Source of the DNA: DASYSA01 sp036003885
GTDB taxonomy: Bacteria; Acidobacteriota; Blastocatellia; UBA7656
DNA length: 26,463 bases
NCBI GenBank assembly: GCA_036003885.1
Contig: DASYSA010000651.1
Span: 1-26,463, forward strand
Reading direction: 5' to 3'
A program made the position numbers and the translations under genes. The notes below the pieces were generated by a model that saw nothing but the letters and a program-made list of their open reading frames with translations, was not told where the DNA came from and made no database searches. Shown here one piece after another: positions 7,268-16,012 of the stretch. Numbering within the stretch: the stretch's first letter is position 1; every line of letters starts with the position of its first letter.

Positions 7268-9643
7268 ATGGATAGCACTGCAGCTTCGAGAAGGCCCATC
7301 GCAGTCGGCCAGACTCGAACGAAGCGCCGGTTCTTGAAGCGCGTTCTCTCTCTTCTTGTCGTCGCTCTGTTCGCCGGCGCGATCGCCATCGGATTGTGGC
7401 CGGTGGCGGCCGACCTTGCCGGCACTGAAAGCCTGACCGGCGTCGGCGAAGGCGGTGGCGGACTGAAAAAGCCGTTCCCGGCCATGATCGTTCTCGAAGA
7501 CAATGCGGTCAACAACGACAAGAACGCCGAGAGAGTCGCGCTCGGCAAACTGCTCTTCTTCGATCCAGTGCTGTCGGGCGACAACGACATGTCGTGTGCG
7601 ACGTGCCACCATCCTGACCTCGGCTTCACCGACGCGCGGCCGCTCGCGATGGGAAAAGGCGGAAAAGGGATTGGAGCCGAGCGGGCCGGCGGGTCTTCCA
7701 CTCCTCGGGGCGCGCCCAGTCTATGGAACGCTGCCTACAATCATTTGCAGTTCTGGGACGGCCGCGCGGCCGACCTCGAAGAACAGGCTCAGGGACCTAT
7801 TCAAAGCGATATCGAAATGGCCCAGAATCCCGAGGTCCTCGCCAAAGAGCTGAAAGCCATTCCTGAATATGCCCGGCGCTTCGACGCGGCGTTCGGGGGA
7901 TCGAACGGTTCCATGATCACACTGGCTAACGTGGTCAAAGCCGTTGCCGCGTTCGAACGCGGTCTCACCGCGAACAACGCGCCATTCGATCGCTTCGTCA
8001 ATGGAGACCTGAATGCGCTGAGTCCCGCTCAGCGTCGCGGATTCAATCTCTTCAGATCGGGAAGGACCCGCTGCTTCGAGTGCCACGGACTTCCGACATT
8101 TGCCAATCGAGACTTCAAGATCATCGGCGTGCCCGATTCGGATCCCGCCGACCCGGACTACGGACGATTCCTGGTGACCAAAGGGGAGGGCAACAAGTTC
8201 GCGTTCAAGGTGCCGACGCTGCGCAACGTCGTGCTCAACGCGCCGTACATGCACAACGGCAGGTTCAAGACGCTTCCAGAGGTGCTCGATTTCTACGCAG
8301 CGGGCGGAGGCCCTGGAGTCGGCTTCAAAGAGGCGAAGGTCGACGACAAAATTCATTCCTATCAAATCACACCTCAGGAGAAAGAAGACCTGATCGCCTT
8401 TTTGTACTCGCTTGTGGACGAGTCGAACCTCCCCGAGTTCCCGGATCACGCGCCGTCGGGACTACCGGTAGTTGCGCACCTGAACAATCCCGCGCGGGAG
8501 CTCGTGGCTAAGTACAACACCGGAACGCCTCAAGAAGATCGGGCCGAGCGTCCGGCACAAACGATCACCGTCAAAACGGGTGAGTCTATTCAGGCTGCCG
8601 TCAATCGCGCCCGACCAGGCGACACCATCGAAGTGATGGGCGGCGTCTACCATGAAGAGATCACTATCGACCTGGATAAAATCACACTTCGGGGGATCTG
8701 GGCCACCAGTCATTCGGCTCTGGCATCGGCTCTGGGTGGGCCGAACGGCCTTGCTGAGCTGCCCACCCTTGACGGAGAGAAGAAGCTATCCGATGCCGTG
8801 ATAGCGACCGGCAGCGACTTCGTGATCGAGAACTTCAACATCCAGAACTATGTCGCCAACGGAGTCGTGGTCCAGCACGCTCGCAACGCGACATTTCGCA
8901 ATCTGAATATCTACGACACCGGACTTTACGGCGTGTATCCGGTCAGCTGCACGGGAGTCACGATCGAGAAATGCATTGCCAGCGGGATTGCGGACGCGGC
9001 GCTCTACGTCGGCCAGTCACGCGACATCGTGGTTCGCGACTGCGAAGCCCACGACAACGTTACCGGCATCGAGATAGAGAATTCGATCGATGCAGTGGTC
9101 GAGAACAACTACGTTCACGACAACACAGGCGGAATACTGGTCTTCATTTTGCCAAACAACGTATCGAAGGCCGGCCGCAACTGTCGCGTAATCGGCAACC
9201 GAGTCATAAATAACAATCACGCTAACTTTGGCAACCCCAACTCGATCGTCTCCAACGTACCGTCCGGGACGGGCGTTATGGTTATGGCGGCAGACAACAA
9301 CGAGGTGACCGTCAACGAGATTCGAGGGAACGACTGCTATGGGGTTGCCGTCTTCAGTCTTGAAGTGGCTTTTCCCAAGGGAACCGCCTTCGACGTTGGA
9401 GCGACTCCTGAGAATAACTGGATTCACGACAACACCTATTCCGACAATGGCCGCAATCCCGCGGGCGCTCTTGCTCGCGCGGGTATAAAGGGCGCGGACC
9501 TGGTGTGGGACCTGAGCGGATGGTCGAACCGCTGGCAAGAGCCGAACGCGACCACTTCGACACCGGTGCTCAAAGCAGGCTGGCCTACGATTGCGCGGCG
9601 CGCGTACTGGCGAGTGTTGCAGTTTGCTCAGGATTATCTGTAG
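7268..9643 (+). CDS. Fusion of diheme cytochrome c peroxidase (MauG/CcpA-like) and right-handed beta-helix domain
   Basis: This is a 791-residue protein. The ATG at 7268 was chosen because GGAGG (7253-7257) lies ten bases upstream; the frame is open from 7217. A single hydrophobic segment (about 26-44) exports or anchors it in the periplasm. Residues about 60-400 form a diheme peroxidase module: heme sites CATCH (Cys110-His114) and CFECH (Cys269-His273), with the family's GKLLFFDP, FWDGRAADLEEQAQGPI and KVPTLRNV...YMHNGRF landmarks. From about residue 431 a NosD-like parallel beta-helix follows, starting ITVKTGESIQAAVNRARPGD and containing LYGVYPVSCTGV and GIEIENS, as in the TIGR03805 family. 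That family normally forms a separate gene beside a diheme cytochrome partner, so this looks like a fusion. The peroxidase module would transfer electrons to peroxide or an unknown substrate; the helix may bind polysaccharide or another protein. Confidence 0.92.
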   Translation: MDSTAASRRPIAVGQTRTKRRFLKRVLSLLVVALFAGAIAIGLWPVAADLAGTESLTGVGEGGGGLKKPFPAMIVLEDNAVNNDKNAERVALGKLLFFDPVLSGDNDMSCATCHHPDLGFTDARPLAMGKGGKGIGAERAGGSSTPRGAPSLWNAAYNHLQFWDGRAADLEEQAQGPIQSDIEMAQNPEVLAKELKAIPEYARRFDAAFGGSNGSMITLANVVKAVAAFERGLTANNAPFDRFVNGDLNALSPAQRRGFNLFRSGRTRCFECHGLPTFANRDFKIIGVPDSDPADPDYGRFLVTKGEGNKFAFKVPTLRNVVLNAPYMHNGRFKTLPEVLDFYAAGGGPGVGFKEAKVDDKIHSYQITPQEKEDLIAFLYSLVDESNLPEFPDHAPSGLPVVAHLNNPARELVAKYNTGTPQEDRAERPAQTITVKTGESIQAAVNRARPGDTIEVMGGVYHEEITIDLDKITLRGIWATSHSALASALGGPNGLAELPTLDGEKKLSDAVIATGSDFVIENFNIQNYVANGVVVQHARNATFRNLNIYDTGLYGVYPVSCTGVTIEKCIASGIADAALYVGQSRDIVVRDCEAHDNVTGIEIENSIDAVVENNYVHDNTGGILVFILPNNVSKAGRNCRVIGNRVINNNHANFGNPNSIVSNVPSGTGVMVMAADNNEVTVNEIRGNDCYGVAVFSLEVAFPKGTAFDVGATPENNWIHDNTYSDNGRNPAGALARAGIKGADLVWDLSGWSNRWQEPNATTSTPVLKAGWPTIARRAYWRVLQFAQDYL

Positions 9644-9647
9644 TACG

Positions 9648-9916
9648 AGGATTTAGGATCTAGGATTATCTAGGATTTAGGATTTAGGATCTAGGATTTA
9701 GGATCTAGGATTCAGGACCTAAGGAATCTGCGTGTCCTGCCAATCCTTCATCGCTCATTGAGATCATCGTTGATTATCCTAAATCCTGAATTATCCTGAA
9801 TCCGCACTCTTGAATCCGAGGTCATAAATCCTGATCCCAAATTATCCCGGATCCTAGATCCTGGACATCGTGGATAATCCCAGAGATCCTAATTCCTAAA
9901 TCCTAAATCCTCGCTC
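9648..9916. repeat. Second inverted array of GGATTTA/GGATCTA heptamers
   Basis: Tandem GGATTTA/GGATCTA heptamers and degenerate forms fill 9648-9723, beginning four bases after the stop codon of the cytochrome fusion gene. Reverse-complement copies (ATCCTAAATCCT, ATCCTAGATCCT and variants) are scattered through 9772-9916. About 50 bases of unique sequence separate the arms. It is the same family as at 1631-1776. A terminator function for the upstream operon is possible; there is no coding content and the units lack the spacers of a CRISPR array. Confidence 0.85.
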
Positions 9917-9952
9917 CTGGCACTACCCATCCCCGTGGGAAGATAAATACTA

Positions 9953-9980
9953 TTGACTAGATTTCGGTTGCAGGGATAAT
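9953..9980 (+). promoter_or_regulatory. Probable promoter of the porin-binding protein-chemoreceptor operon
   Basis: A -35 box TTGACT (9953-9958) and a -10 box GATAAT (9975-9980) are separated by 16 bases, just after the heptamer array. Transcription would start near 9987, leaving a leader of about 220 bases before the chosen porin start at 10211. The leader holds a 6-bp hairpin (TGTCCG 10028-10033 with CGGACA 10043-10048); I recognise no riboswitch in it. Confidence 0.55.
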
Positions 9981-10210
9981 GGCGGCATCTGTCGCGCCCC
10001 TCGTGGATGTTTGTTTTTCCACTTAATTGTCCGTGTAGCTTTCGGACATCAGTCGAGAAGTTTGCTCCCTTCTTCGGCCCCGAGGCCAGTGGTCAGGCCG
10101 GTCTCCGCTTTCTAAGGAGCGTCCAGGCCGGACCGAAGCTCAGTACCGTAGCATCATGGCCGCGCAGACTGATAGCCACGTCGTGGCGCCAGATGAAGAG
10201 GAGATTTCTT

Positions 10211-11509
10211 ATGAATTGGTCGACATTGTCCCACGTGATTGTAGAGTTCCGGCGAACTGCATGCAGGTTGGTTGTGACTGCCGTCTTCGCCCTGCTCTTC
10301 ATCAACGCAATGACCGAAGCGGTTCCGGCGCAGCAATCGGCTGCCGATCCCAATGACCGCGAAACGATCAAGCAACTGTTGAAGCGAGTCGAGGAGCTCG
10401 AAGCCAGACTCAAACGAATGGAGGCGCGGCAGACTGAAGCTGCGACAGTAACACCTGACGCCGCGGCTCCTGCAGGAATCGCAAAGGAGGCAGAGACCCA
10501 GCCTTCTCACACCGGCCTCGACCATATGCGCGGCAACTCCCCGGCGTTGCAGATTCGAGGATTCAGCGACGTCACGTTTCATGCAAGCGATCTGCGCGGC
10601 GACAAACAGTCCTTCGCGATTGGCCAATTCGATCTGTTCATCACATCTCGCCTGTCCGAAAAGCTGAGCGTGCTCGCCGAGCTGGTACTGGAAGCGAACG
10701 ACCGAAACGAGTTCGGTTTCGAGGCTGAGCGGATGCTCCTCAGCTATAGACCAAGCGACTATTTCAACGTCGCCTTTGGTCGCTACCACACGGCAATAGG
10801 CTACTACAACGCCGCGTATCACCACGGCACCTGGTTTCAGACCGCGACCGGTCGCCCGTTCATCTTTCAGTTCGAGGACGAGGGTGGGATCCTGCCGATT
10901 CATAATGTTGGGATATCTGCCAACGGCCGCATACCGTCCGGCAAACTCGGTTTGCAATATGTCGCCGAGATCGGCAACGGCCGCGCGAGGCGCTCCCCGC
11001 TGGTTGAACCGGTGCAGAATTCGGTCGACGAGAACCGCGGAAAGGCGGTCAACCTCGGCCTGAGTGCCCGGCCGGACTGGGCGCCGGGTCTGCAGGCGGG
11101 TTTCTCGATCTATCGCGATGCGCTTTCGCCGGAGGGGTTGCCACGCTTCCGCGAAACAATCGGCGCCGCGCACGTAGTCTATACTAACTCGACCTATGAA
11201 CTGCTGAACGAAGCCCTGCTGGTTCGCCACACTCCCAAGGGTTCGGGCCGGCCCTTCAACACCGCGGGTTTCTATACCCAGATTTCGCGAAAGTTCGACA
11301 AAGCTCGACCCTATTTCCGCTATCAGTATGTAAATTCGCCGGACGGCGAACCGATCCTGGGTGATGTGGGGCGCGTTAACGGACCATCCCTGGGGCTGCG
11401 CTACGATGTGAGCGAGTTCGCTGCCTTCAAACTACAGTACGATCGAACCGGGCGGCGGGCCCTGGAACCATTTAACGGGCTGACTCTGCAGCTAGCCTTT
11501 ACGTTCTGA
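10211..11509 (+). CDS. Outer-membrane porin-like beta-barrel protein
   Basis: This is a 432-residue protein. The ATG at 10211 was chosen because AGAGGAG (10197-10203) precedes it and because the sequence from here begins with a signal peptide (basic EFRRTACR, core LVVTAVFALLFINAM, possible cleavage after AVPA). The frame is open back to an ATG at 10007, but that extension does not look like an export signal. After the signal comes a short coiled coil (about DRETIKQLLKRVEELEARLKRMEAR), then alternating beta-strand segments rich in aromatic and Gly residues, ending in the barrel-like LQLAFTF with a terminal Phe. The architecture resembles phosphate-selective or general porins. It heads a likely operon with a PstS-like binding protein 17 bases downstream and a chemoreceptor. 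Confidence 0.8.
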   Translation: MNWSTLSHVIVEFRRTACRLVVTAVFALLFINAMTEAVPAQQSAADPNDRETIKQLLKRVEELEARLKRMEARQTEAATVTPDAAAPAGIAKEAETQPSHTGLDHMRGNSPALQIRGFSDVTFHASDLRGDKQSFAIGQFDLFITSRLSEKLSVLAELVLEANDRNEFGFEAERMLLSYRPSDYFNVAFGRYHTAIGYYNAAYHHGTWFQTATGRPFIFQFEDEGGILPIHNVGISANGRIPSGKLGLQYVAEIGNGRARRSPLVEPVQNSVDENRGKAVNLGLSARPDWAPGLQAGFSIYRDALSPEGLPRFRETIGAAHVVYTNSTYELLNEALLVRHTPKGSGRPFNTAGFYTQISRKFDKARPYFRYQYVNSPDGEPILGDVGRVNGPSLGLRYDVSEFAAFKLQYDRTGRRALEPFNGLTLQLAFTF

Positions 11510-11526
11510 GAGAGGAGGGCGAAATC

Positions 11527-12084
11527 ATGTTCCAAAAAAACATTCTCACCCTGCTGATCTCGGTTGCGCTTGCCGGCGGAGCTACAGCCTTCCCCGGGAC
11601 TGACACGCGGCGGGCGGGCGGCGGCAGCGGACTCCGGTTTGCAGAGGTGGACAACTACGCGAGACCTGCGAGTGAGGATCTGGCTATTATCGTGAACACC
11701 GCGAATCCCACGGACAGCCTCTCGCTGGCTCAACTCAGAGGCATCTTTCTGGCCGAGCGGGCACATTGGCCCGACGGGCAAAAGATAACGGTCGTCATGC
11801 GCGAGCAGGGCCAGCCCGAACGCGCGCTCATTCTACGAGCGGTTTGCCGCATGACCGAGACCGACTTTAATCAGTACTTGATGCACTCCACGTTCACCGG
11901 TCAAGTGCAGGCGGGACCTAAACTCCTCACTTCAGTCACCGGCGTACGTAAGTTTATCTTCAACGTTCCAGGGGCAATCGGTTACGTCCGCGCAGGGGAC
12001 GTGGATCGTACAGTGAAGGTTGTCCGTATAGACGGCCGCTTGCCAGGGGACGACGGATACAAATTAAAGCTGGACGCAAGATGA
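11527..12084 (+). CDS. Short PstS-like periplasmic substrate-binding protein
   Basis: This is a 185-residue protein with a signal peptide (about 1-21, ILTLLISVALAGGATAF). The mature part, LAIIVNTANPTDSLSLAQLRGIFLAERAHWPDG and later PGAIGYV, resembles one lobe of the PstS-like phosphate-binding superfamily: the start of the fold, the ...L..IF.G....W.DG signature and the GAIGY motif. It is about half the length of a transporter PstS, and no ABC permease or ATPase is nearby. A GAGAGGAGGG ribosome site precedes the ATG. Between a porin and a chemoreceptor it is more likely to be a sensory ligand-binding protein than part of a transporter (inference). The ligand, phosphate or another oxyanion, is not shown. 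Confidence 0.8.
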   Translation: MFQKNILTLLISVALAGGATAFPGTDTRRAGGGSGLRFAEVDNYARPASEDLAIIVNTANPTDSLSLAQLRGIFLAERAHWPDGQKITVVMREQGQPERALILRAVCRMTETDFNQYLMHSTFTGQVQAGPKLLTSVTGVRKFIFNVPGAIGYVRAGDVDRTVKVVRIDGRLPGDDGYKLKLDAR

Positions 12085-12191
12085 CCGGAGTGAGACTGGT
12101 AGTCACACCTGGCCTACGAGGGAGGAAGCTCCGACTGTCCTCCCAAACAGGGGTCAACACAGTCCGAGTGAGTAGTCAGGATCTGAACAAA

Positions 12192-12211
12192 CCACCAACT
12201 GCCGTTGGTGG
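12192..12211 (+). other. 8-bp hairpin in the leader of the chemoreceptor gene
   Basis: CCACCAAC (12192-12199) and GTTGGTGG (12204-12211) are perfect complements around a TGCC loop. The hairpin lies 33 bases before the chosen start of the chemoreceptor gene, ahead of its AGGAG site. No clean T-run follows, so attenuation or mRNA processing between operon genes is possible but unproven. Confidence 0.4.
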
Positions 12212-12244
12212 GATTCTATCTTGTTTCGCCAGGAGCGAATATCT

Positions 12245-15200
12245 ATGACTGGTGGCAGGTGGTTTATCAACATGCGAAAGAGAGTGCACCTTCTCAAGAA
12301 CTTCACTCTGGCATTCGTACTGATTGGACTGGGTGTTATCACCGTTGGCATCTTCGTGGTCAGCGACCTGCGCGCGACTGGCCGCGAGGTACGCCAGGTT
12401 TACGACCGATCTGTGAACGGCCTCGATCTCATTGGTGAGCTTCAGTACCAGACGCAGGAAGCCCGCCGCAGCGTACTTTACTCGCTCACGACAAACGATT
12501 CGAATCTGCAGATCGATTATGTTGACCAGTCGCGGGCGGCGGATGCTCGGGTGGCGGAGATGATCGATCAGCATTTGAGTCTCGACGATTCCCCCAATGA
12601 ATCGGCGATAAGCAATCGGTTCAAAGAGGACTGGTCTGCGTATCTCAAGATCCGTGACGACATTATCGTGGAGATCCTGCAGGGCACTACGGGTCTGGCA
12701 ACGGAACTGGACCTGAGCGCTGGGGTCCCCGCATTCAATAAGGTGCGGGACGACCTCCAGGAGATCAAGCGTATCCACAGAGCCGAGGCAGAGAAACAGC
12801 TCACTCTGGTCGAAGGCATCGCGAACCGTTCGCTCTTTAAGCTGATCGCGGTTCTCTGCCTGACGCAGTTGCTTGCGGCTTTTGCCGTCAGGATGATCCA
12901 GAAAGGCAAGATGCTGCAGACGGTGCAGCAGTCGGAGTCCCGGCTCCGCGATGTGGTCGAGTCGATCAACGAAGGCATGTTCGTGATCGACCTCGATGGA
13001 CGAGTCGAGTTATGGAATGAAGCCCTGGAGCGAAGCACCGGACGCTCGCGTGGTGAGGTCCTCGGGAGGCCGCTGCTCGAGGCATTTCCGAGCCTCGAAG
13101 GGTCACGTCTCGGTCAGGCCCTGGTCGCTTCCACCGAAACAGGCCGGACCGAAGCCCTCGACGACGTAGCATTCGGCGATGATCCCGAGCGGGTCTTCGA
13201 GGTGCGCATCTTTTCCTTCGACGGCGGAACCACCGTCTTCATTAACGATGTTACGGAACGCAGACTGGCTGAGAAGGCTCGGCGCGAGACTGAGGAAAGG
13301 TACAGAACACTTGTCGACAACGCCTCGATCGGGATCTATCGCACGACACCCGATGGAAAAGTGCTGATGGCCAATCCCGCGATGATAAAGATCCTCGGAT
13401 ACTCCTCGTTTGAAGAGCTGGCGGCGCGGAACCTCGAGAACGACGAGTACGAGCCCAACTACCAACGCAGCAAGTTCAAGAAGACACTGGCGCAAGATGG
13501 AGCCGTGAGCGGGCTGGAGTCGGTTTGGAGGCGGCGCGACAACAGCGCGGCCTATGTTCGCGAAAGCGCGAGAGCAGTCCGAGGCGGTGACGGCGCCATT
13601 CTGTACTACGAAGGCACCGTCGAGGATGTGACCGAGCGCAAGCAGGCGGAGAGCGCGCTCCAGGACTCTCAGGCCCTGTTCGATTCCCTGATCAATAGCC
13701 TTCCGCAAAACATCTTTTGCAAGGATATTGAAGGAAGGTTTACTTTCGGCAACAAACAGTTCTGCGCCACGCTCGGGAGGCCGCTCAGTGACATCGTTGG
13801 CAAGACCGACTTTGATTTTTTCACGCGCGAACTGGCCGAAAAGTATGTGATTGATGACAGGGCTGTCCTCGAAACCGGAACAACATGGGATTCCGTCGAG
13901 AGTCACGAGACGCCAGAAGGCCGGAAGCTATACGTCCAGGTGGTGAAGACCCCGCAATACGATTCACGCGGAGGCGTGGTGGGTCTTCAGGGCATCTTCT
14001 GGGACGTGACGGAGAAGAGGCTTGCCGAACACGCACTCGCACGCGAGCGCGACTTGCTGCACGCGTTGATGGACAATACACCGGACTATATTTACTTCAA
14101 GGACGCAGCCGGGCGATTCAGGAGGATTAACAACGCACTCGCAGGATTGTTGGGAGTTGCCAACCCTGAGGATGCAGTTGGAAAGACAGATCGAGACTTC
14201 TTCGGTTCGGAGGCCGTCGAACAACTGAGTTTCGACGAGCAGCACATTGTGGAGACGGGTACTTCGCTGATCGGCAAGGTCGAACACGCCGTGCGCGCAG
14301 ATGGGACCTCGCACTGGGTGCTGTCAACCAAGGTGCCGATCCTGGACGCGTCCGGGAAAGTGAGCGGAATAGTCGGCATTTCGAAGGACATAACCGAGCG
14401 CAAGGAGGCAGAGGAGGCCCTGGAGCGAAGCCTCGAGGAGTTCCTTGGTGTTGTGTCCGCGGTCTCGGAGGGCGACCTGACCAGACGCGGCGTTGAGGGT
14501 GATGACACCCTTGGCCGAATCGCGAGTTCGATCAACAAGATGCTGGACAACTTCGGTTCGATGCTGGCTCAGGTGAAACAGACCGCTCTGTCGGTCTCTT
14601 CGAGTGCAACCGAGATATTGGCTGCCTCGGAGCAGATAGCCGCCGGCTCCGACAGGCAGACTGACGCGGTGGCCGGCACTTCAAGCGAGGTCGAGCAGAT
14701 GGCCGCCTCCATGAGCCAGGTGTCGCGCAACGCCGAAGCTTCAGCCGAGGCGGCCCGCAGGGCGCTCGTCACGGCCGAGTCGGGCGACCGAATTGTACTG
14801 GATACCGCCGAGGCAATGTTGAGAATCAACGGAGCAGTCCAGGAGACGGCGGAGAAGATGCGACTGCTTGCCAAACGCAGTTCCGAGATATCCGAGATCA
14901 TCAACCTCATCAACGATGTGGCATCGCAGACGAATCTGCTTGCGCTGAACGCGGCCATCGAAGCTGCGCACGCCGGCGAATTGGGGCTGGGATTCACCGT
15001 CGTCGCTGAGGAGATTCGCAAGCTGGCGGAGAGGTCCGCCCGCGCGGTCAAAGACGTCAATAAACTGATCAGCTCCGTGCAGAACGAAACTGCGTCGGCC
15101 CTGGCGGCCATGGAGATCGGGATGAGGGAAGTCGAAGATGGAGGCCGTCTGGCGGAAGAGGCTCGGCGATCGCTACAGAACATTTCAGGTGTCGTGCGGC

Positions 15201-15487
15201 AGTCGGCCGATCTGATAGAGGAGATCTCGATCGCCTCGGAGGAGCAAGCCAGAATGACTCGCAGCGTGGCCGCCGCGATGCAGACGATCTCGGGCGTTAC
15301 GGTGGAGGCTTCTGCCGGCGCGCAAGAGACGACACGAACGCTTCACGGGATGGTGGAGCTTTCCGAGCGGCTGAACGACGGGATCTCTCAATTCAAGATC
15401 CTGGACGACGCGTTGCGGGGTGCTCAGGCGACCGCCACAAACGGCGGAGCAAGGATCAACCGTCCCGGTTCTGTGGAATATCGATGA
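12245..15487 (+). CDS. Methyl-accepting chemotaxis protein with four PAS domains
   Basis: This is a 1080-residue receptor. The ATG at 12245 follows AGGAG at 12231-12235; the frame is also open from a TTG at 12221. TM1 spans about 20-39 and TM2 about 197-217, bracketing a periplasmic helical (four-helix-bundle-like) sensor of about 155 residues. Four cytoplasmic PAS domains follow at roughly 229-345, 350-465, 470-595 and 597-722, each ending in a DVTER/DITER-type motif. A HAMP-like segment (SEGDLTRRGVEGDD, about 725-775) leads to the signalling domain, whose tip VASQTNLLALNAAIEAAHAG begins at about 893. The C terminus lacks a CheR-docking pentapeptide. No che genes lie nearby, so its kinase partner is elsewhere. 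Its place after a porin and a PstS-like protein suggests that it senses the binding protein. Confidence 0.93.
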   Translation: MTGGRWFINMRKRVHLLKNFTLAFVLIGLGVITVGIFVVSDLRATGREVRQVYDRSVNGLDLIGELQYQTQEARRSVLYSLTTNDSNLQIDYVDQSRAADARVAEMIDQHLSLDDSPNESAISNRFKEDWSAYLKIRDDIIVEILQGTTGLATELDLSAGVPAFNKVRDDLQEIKRIHRAEAEKQLTLVEGIANRSLFKLIAVLCLTQLLAAFAVRMIQKGKMLQTVQQSESRLRDVVESINEGMFVIDLDGRVELWNEALERSTGRSRGEVLGRPLLEAFPSLEGSRLGQALVASTETGRTEALDDVAFGDDPERVFEVRIFSFDGGTTVFINDVTERRLAEKARRETEERYRTLVDNASIGIYRTTPDGKVLMANPAMIKILGYSSFEELAARNLENDEYEPNYQRSKFKKTLAQDGAVSGLESVWRRRDNSAAYVRESARAVRGGDGAILYYEGTVEDVTERKQAESALQDSQALFDSLINSLPQNIFCKDIEGRFTFGNKQFCATLGRPLSDIVGKTDFDFFTRELAEKYVIDDRAVLETGTTWDSVESHETPEGRKLYVQVVKTPQYDSRGGVVGLQGIFWDVTEKRLAEHALARERDLLHALMDNTPDYIYFKDAAGRFRRINNALAGLLGVANPEDAVGKTDRDFFGSEAVEQLSFDEQHIVETGTSLIGKVEHAVRADGTSHWVLSTKVPILDASGKVSGIVGISKDITERKEAEEALERSLEEFLGVVSAVSEGDLTRRGVEGDDTLGRIASSINKMLDNFGSMLAQVKQTALSVSSSATEILAASEQIAAGSDRQTDAVAGTSSEVEQMAASMSQVSRNAEASAEAARRALVTAESGDRIVLDTAEAMLRINGAVQETAEKMRLLAKRSSEISEIINLINDVASQTNLLALNAAIEAAHAGELGLGFTVVAEEIRKLAERSARAVKDVNKLISSVQNETASALAAMEIGMREVEDGGRLAEEARRSLQNISGVVRQSADLIEEISIASEEQARMTRSVAAAMQTISGVTVEASAGAQETTRTLHGMVELSERLNDGISQFKILDDALRGAQATATNGGARINRPGSVEYR

Positions 15488-15598
15488 CAAGACACACCAC
15501 TGGCGCATTCCCTTGAATTGCTTTACAGCCCTGGCTGGAAGATTTGATGCCGAGCCTACGATTGGCCCATTGGGCCTACCGTGGATTGCGAATCGCAG

Positions 15599-16012
15599 TT
15601 AGATTTTGAACAGCTTGTCGAACGCCGAGCGTGGGTCCTTCGTCTCTACTGGCGCGGTCGTTGTCTCGCGCTCCACGGTCTTCTTCGGTTCAAACAACTC
15701 GCATTCGTTGCGCATATCCTTCTTTGCTATGCGCTCGGTAACCGGCTTGCGGCACTGAAAGCGCGCGCCGGGATCGAAACTCACGCAGTTCTTGCAGACG
15801 TGCAGATCGTTGTGACACTTTGGGCACTGAGCGTCGATCGCTATCCCTCCGACATCTATATTCACCGGCGTTCCGCAAAGGTGACACCTTGTGACCTCGC
15901 GGAAAGCTGGCATTTTGGGAGCACGCACTTCGCTCTTCTGAACGGTAGCTTGACGCGGTCTTTGCTCTCTCTCTTCTTGTTGGTATCCGCGTTGCTTATA
16001 CTTTCTGTCCAT
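15599..16012 (-). CDS. Cysteine-rich zinc-ribbon-like protein, function unknown
   Basis: This is a 137-residue protein. A basic, Glu/Arg-rich N terminus is followed by Cys pairs C43-x2-C46, C63-x2-C66 and C73-x2-C76, plus C87, C104, His67 and His71, enough for two metal sites. The segment NCVSFDPGARFQCRKPV...KKDMRNECELFEP looks like a conserved core rather than random coding. The start is supported by AGGAG seven bases before the ATG on the minus strand. There is no signal peptide, so it is probably cytoplasmic. It is convergent with the chemoreceptor gene, 111 bases away. I do not recognise a named family; a nucleic-acid-binding or metal-binding role is a guess. Confidence 0.85.
   Translation of the reverse strand: MDRKYKQRGYQQEEREQRPRQATVQKSEVRAPKMPAFREVTRCHLCGTPVNIDVGGIAIDAQCPKCHNDLHVCKNCVSFDPGARFQCRKPVTERIAKKDMRNECELFEPKKTVERETTTAPVETKDPRSAFDKLFKI

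Noticed and set aside
9648..9916. Possible CRISPR array
   Set aside because: The units are 7 bases, contiguous and degenerate, in both orientations, without spacers or cas genes.
10154..11230. 358-codon minus-strand open frame opposite the porin gene
   Set aside because: It is antisense to a signal-peptide barrel protein with a good ribosome site. Its composition is Arg/Gln-rich without motifs.
15564..15576. GGCCC-ATT-GGGCC as a terminator between chemoreceptor and zinc-ribbon gene
   Set aside because: The stem is only five bases, with no T-run on either strand.
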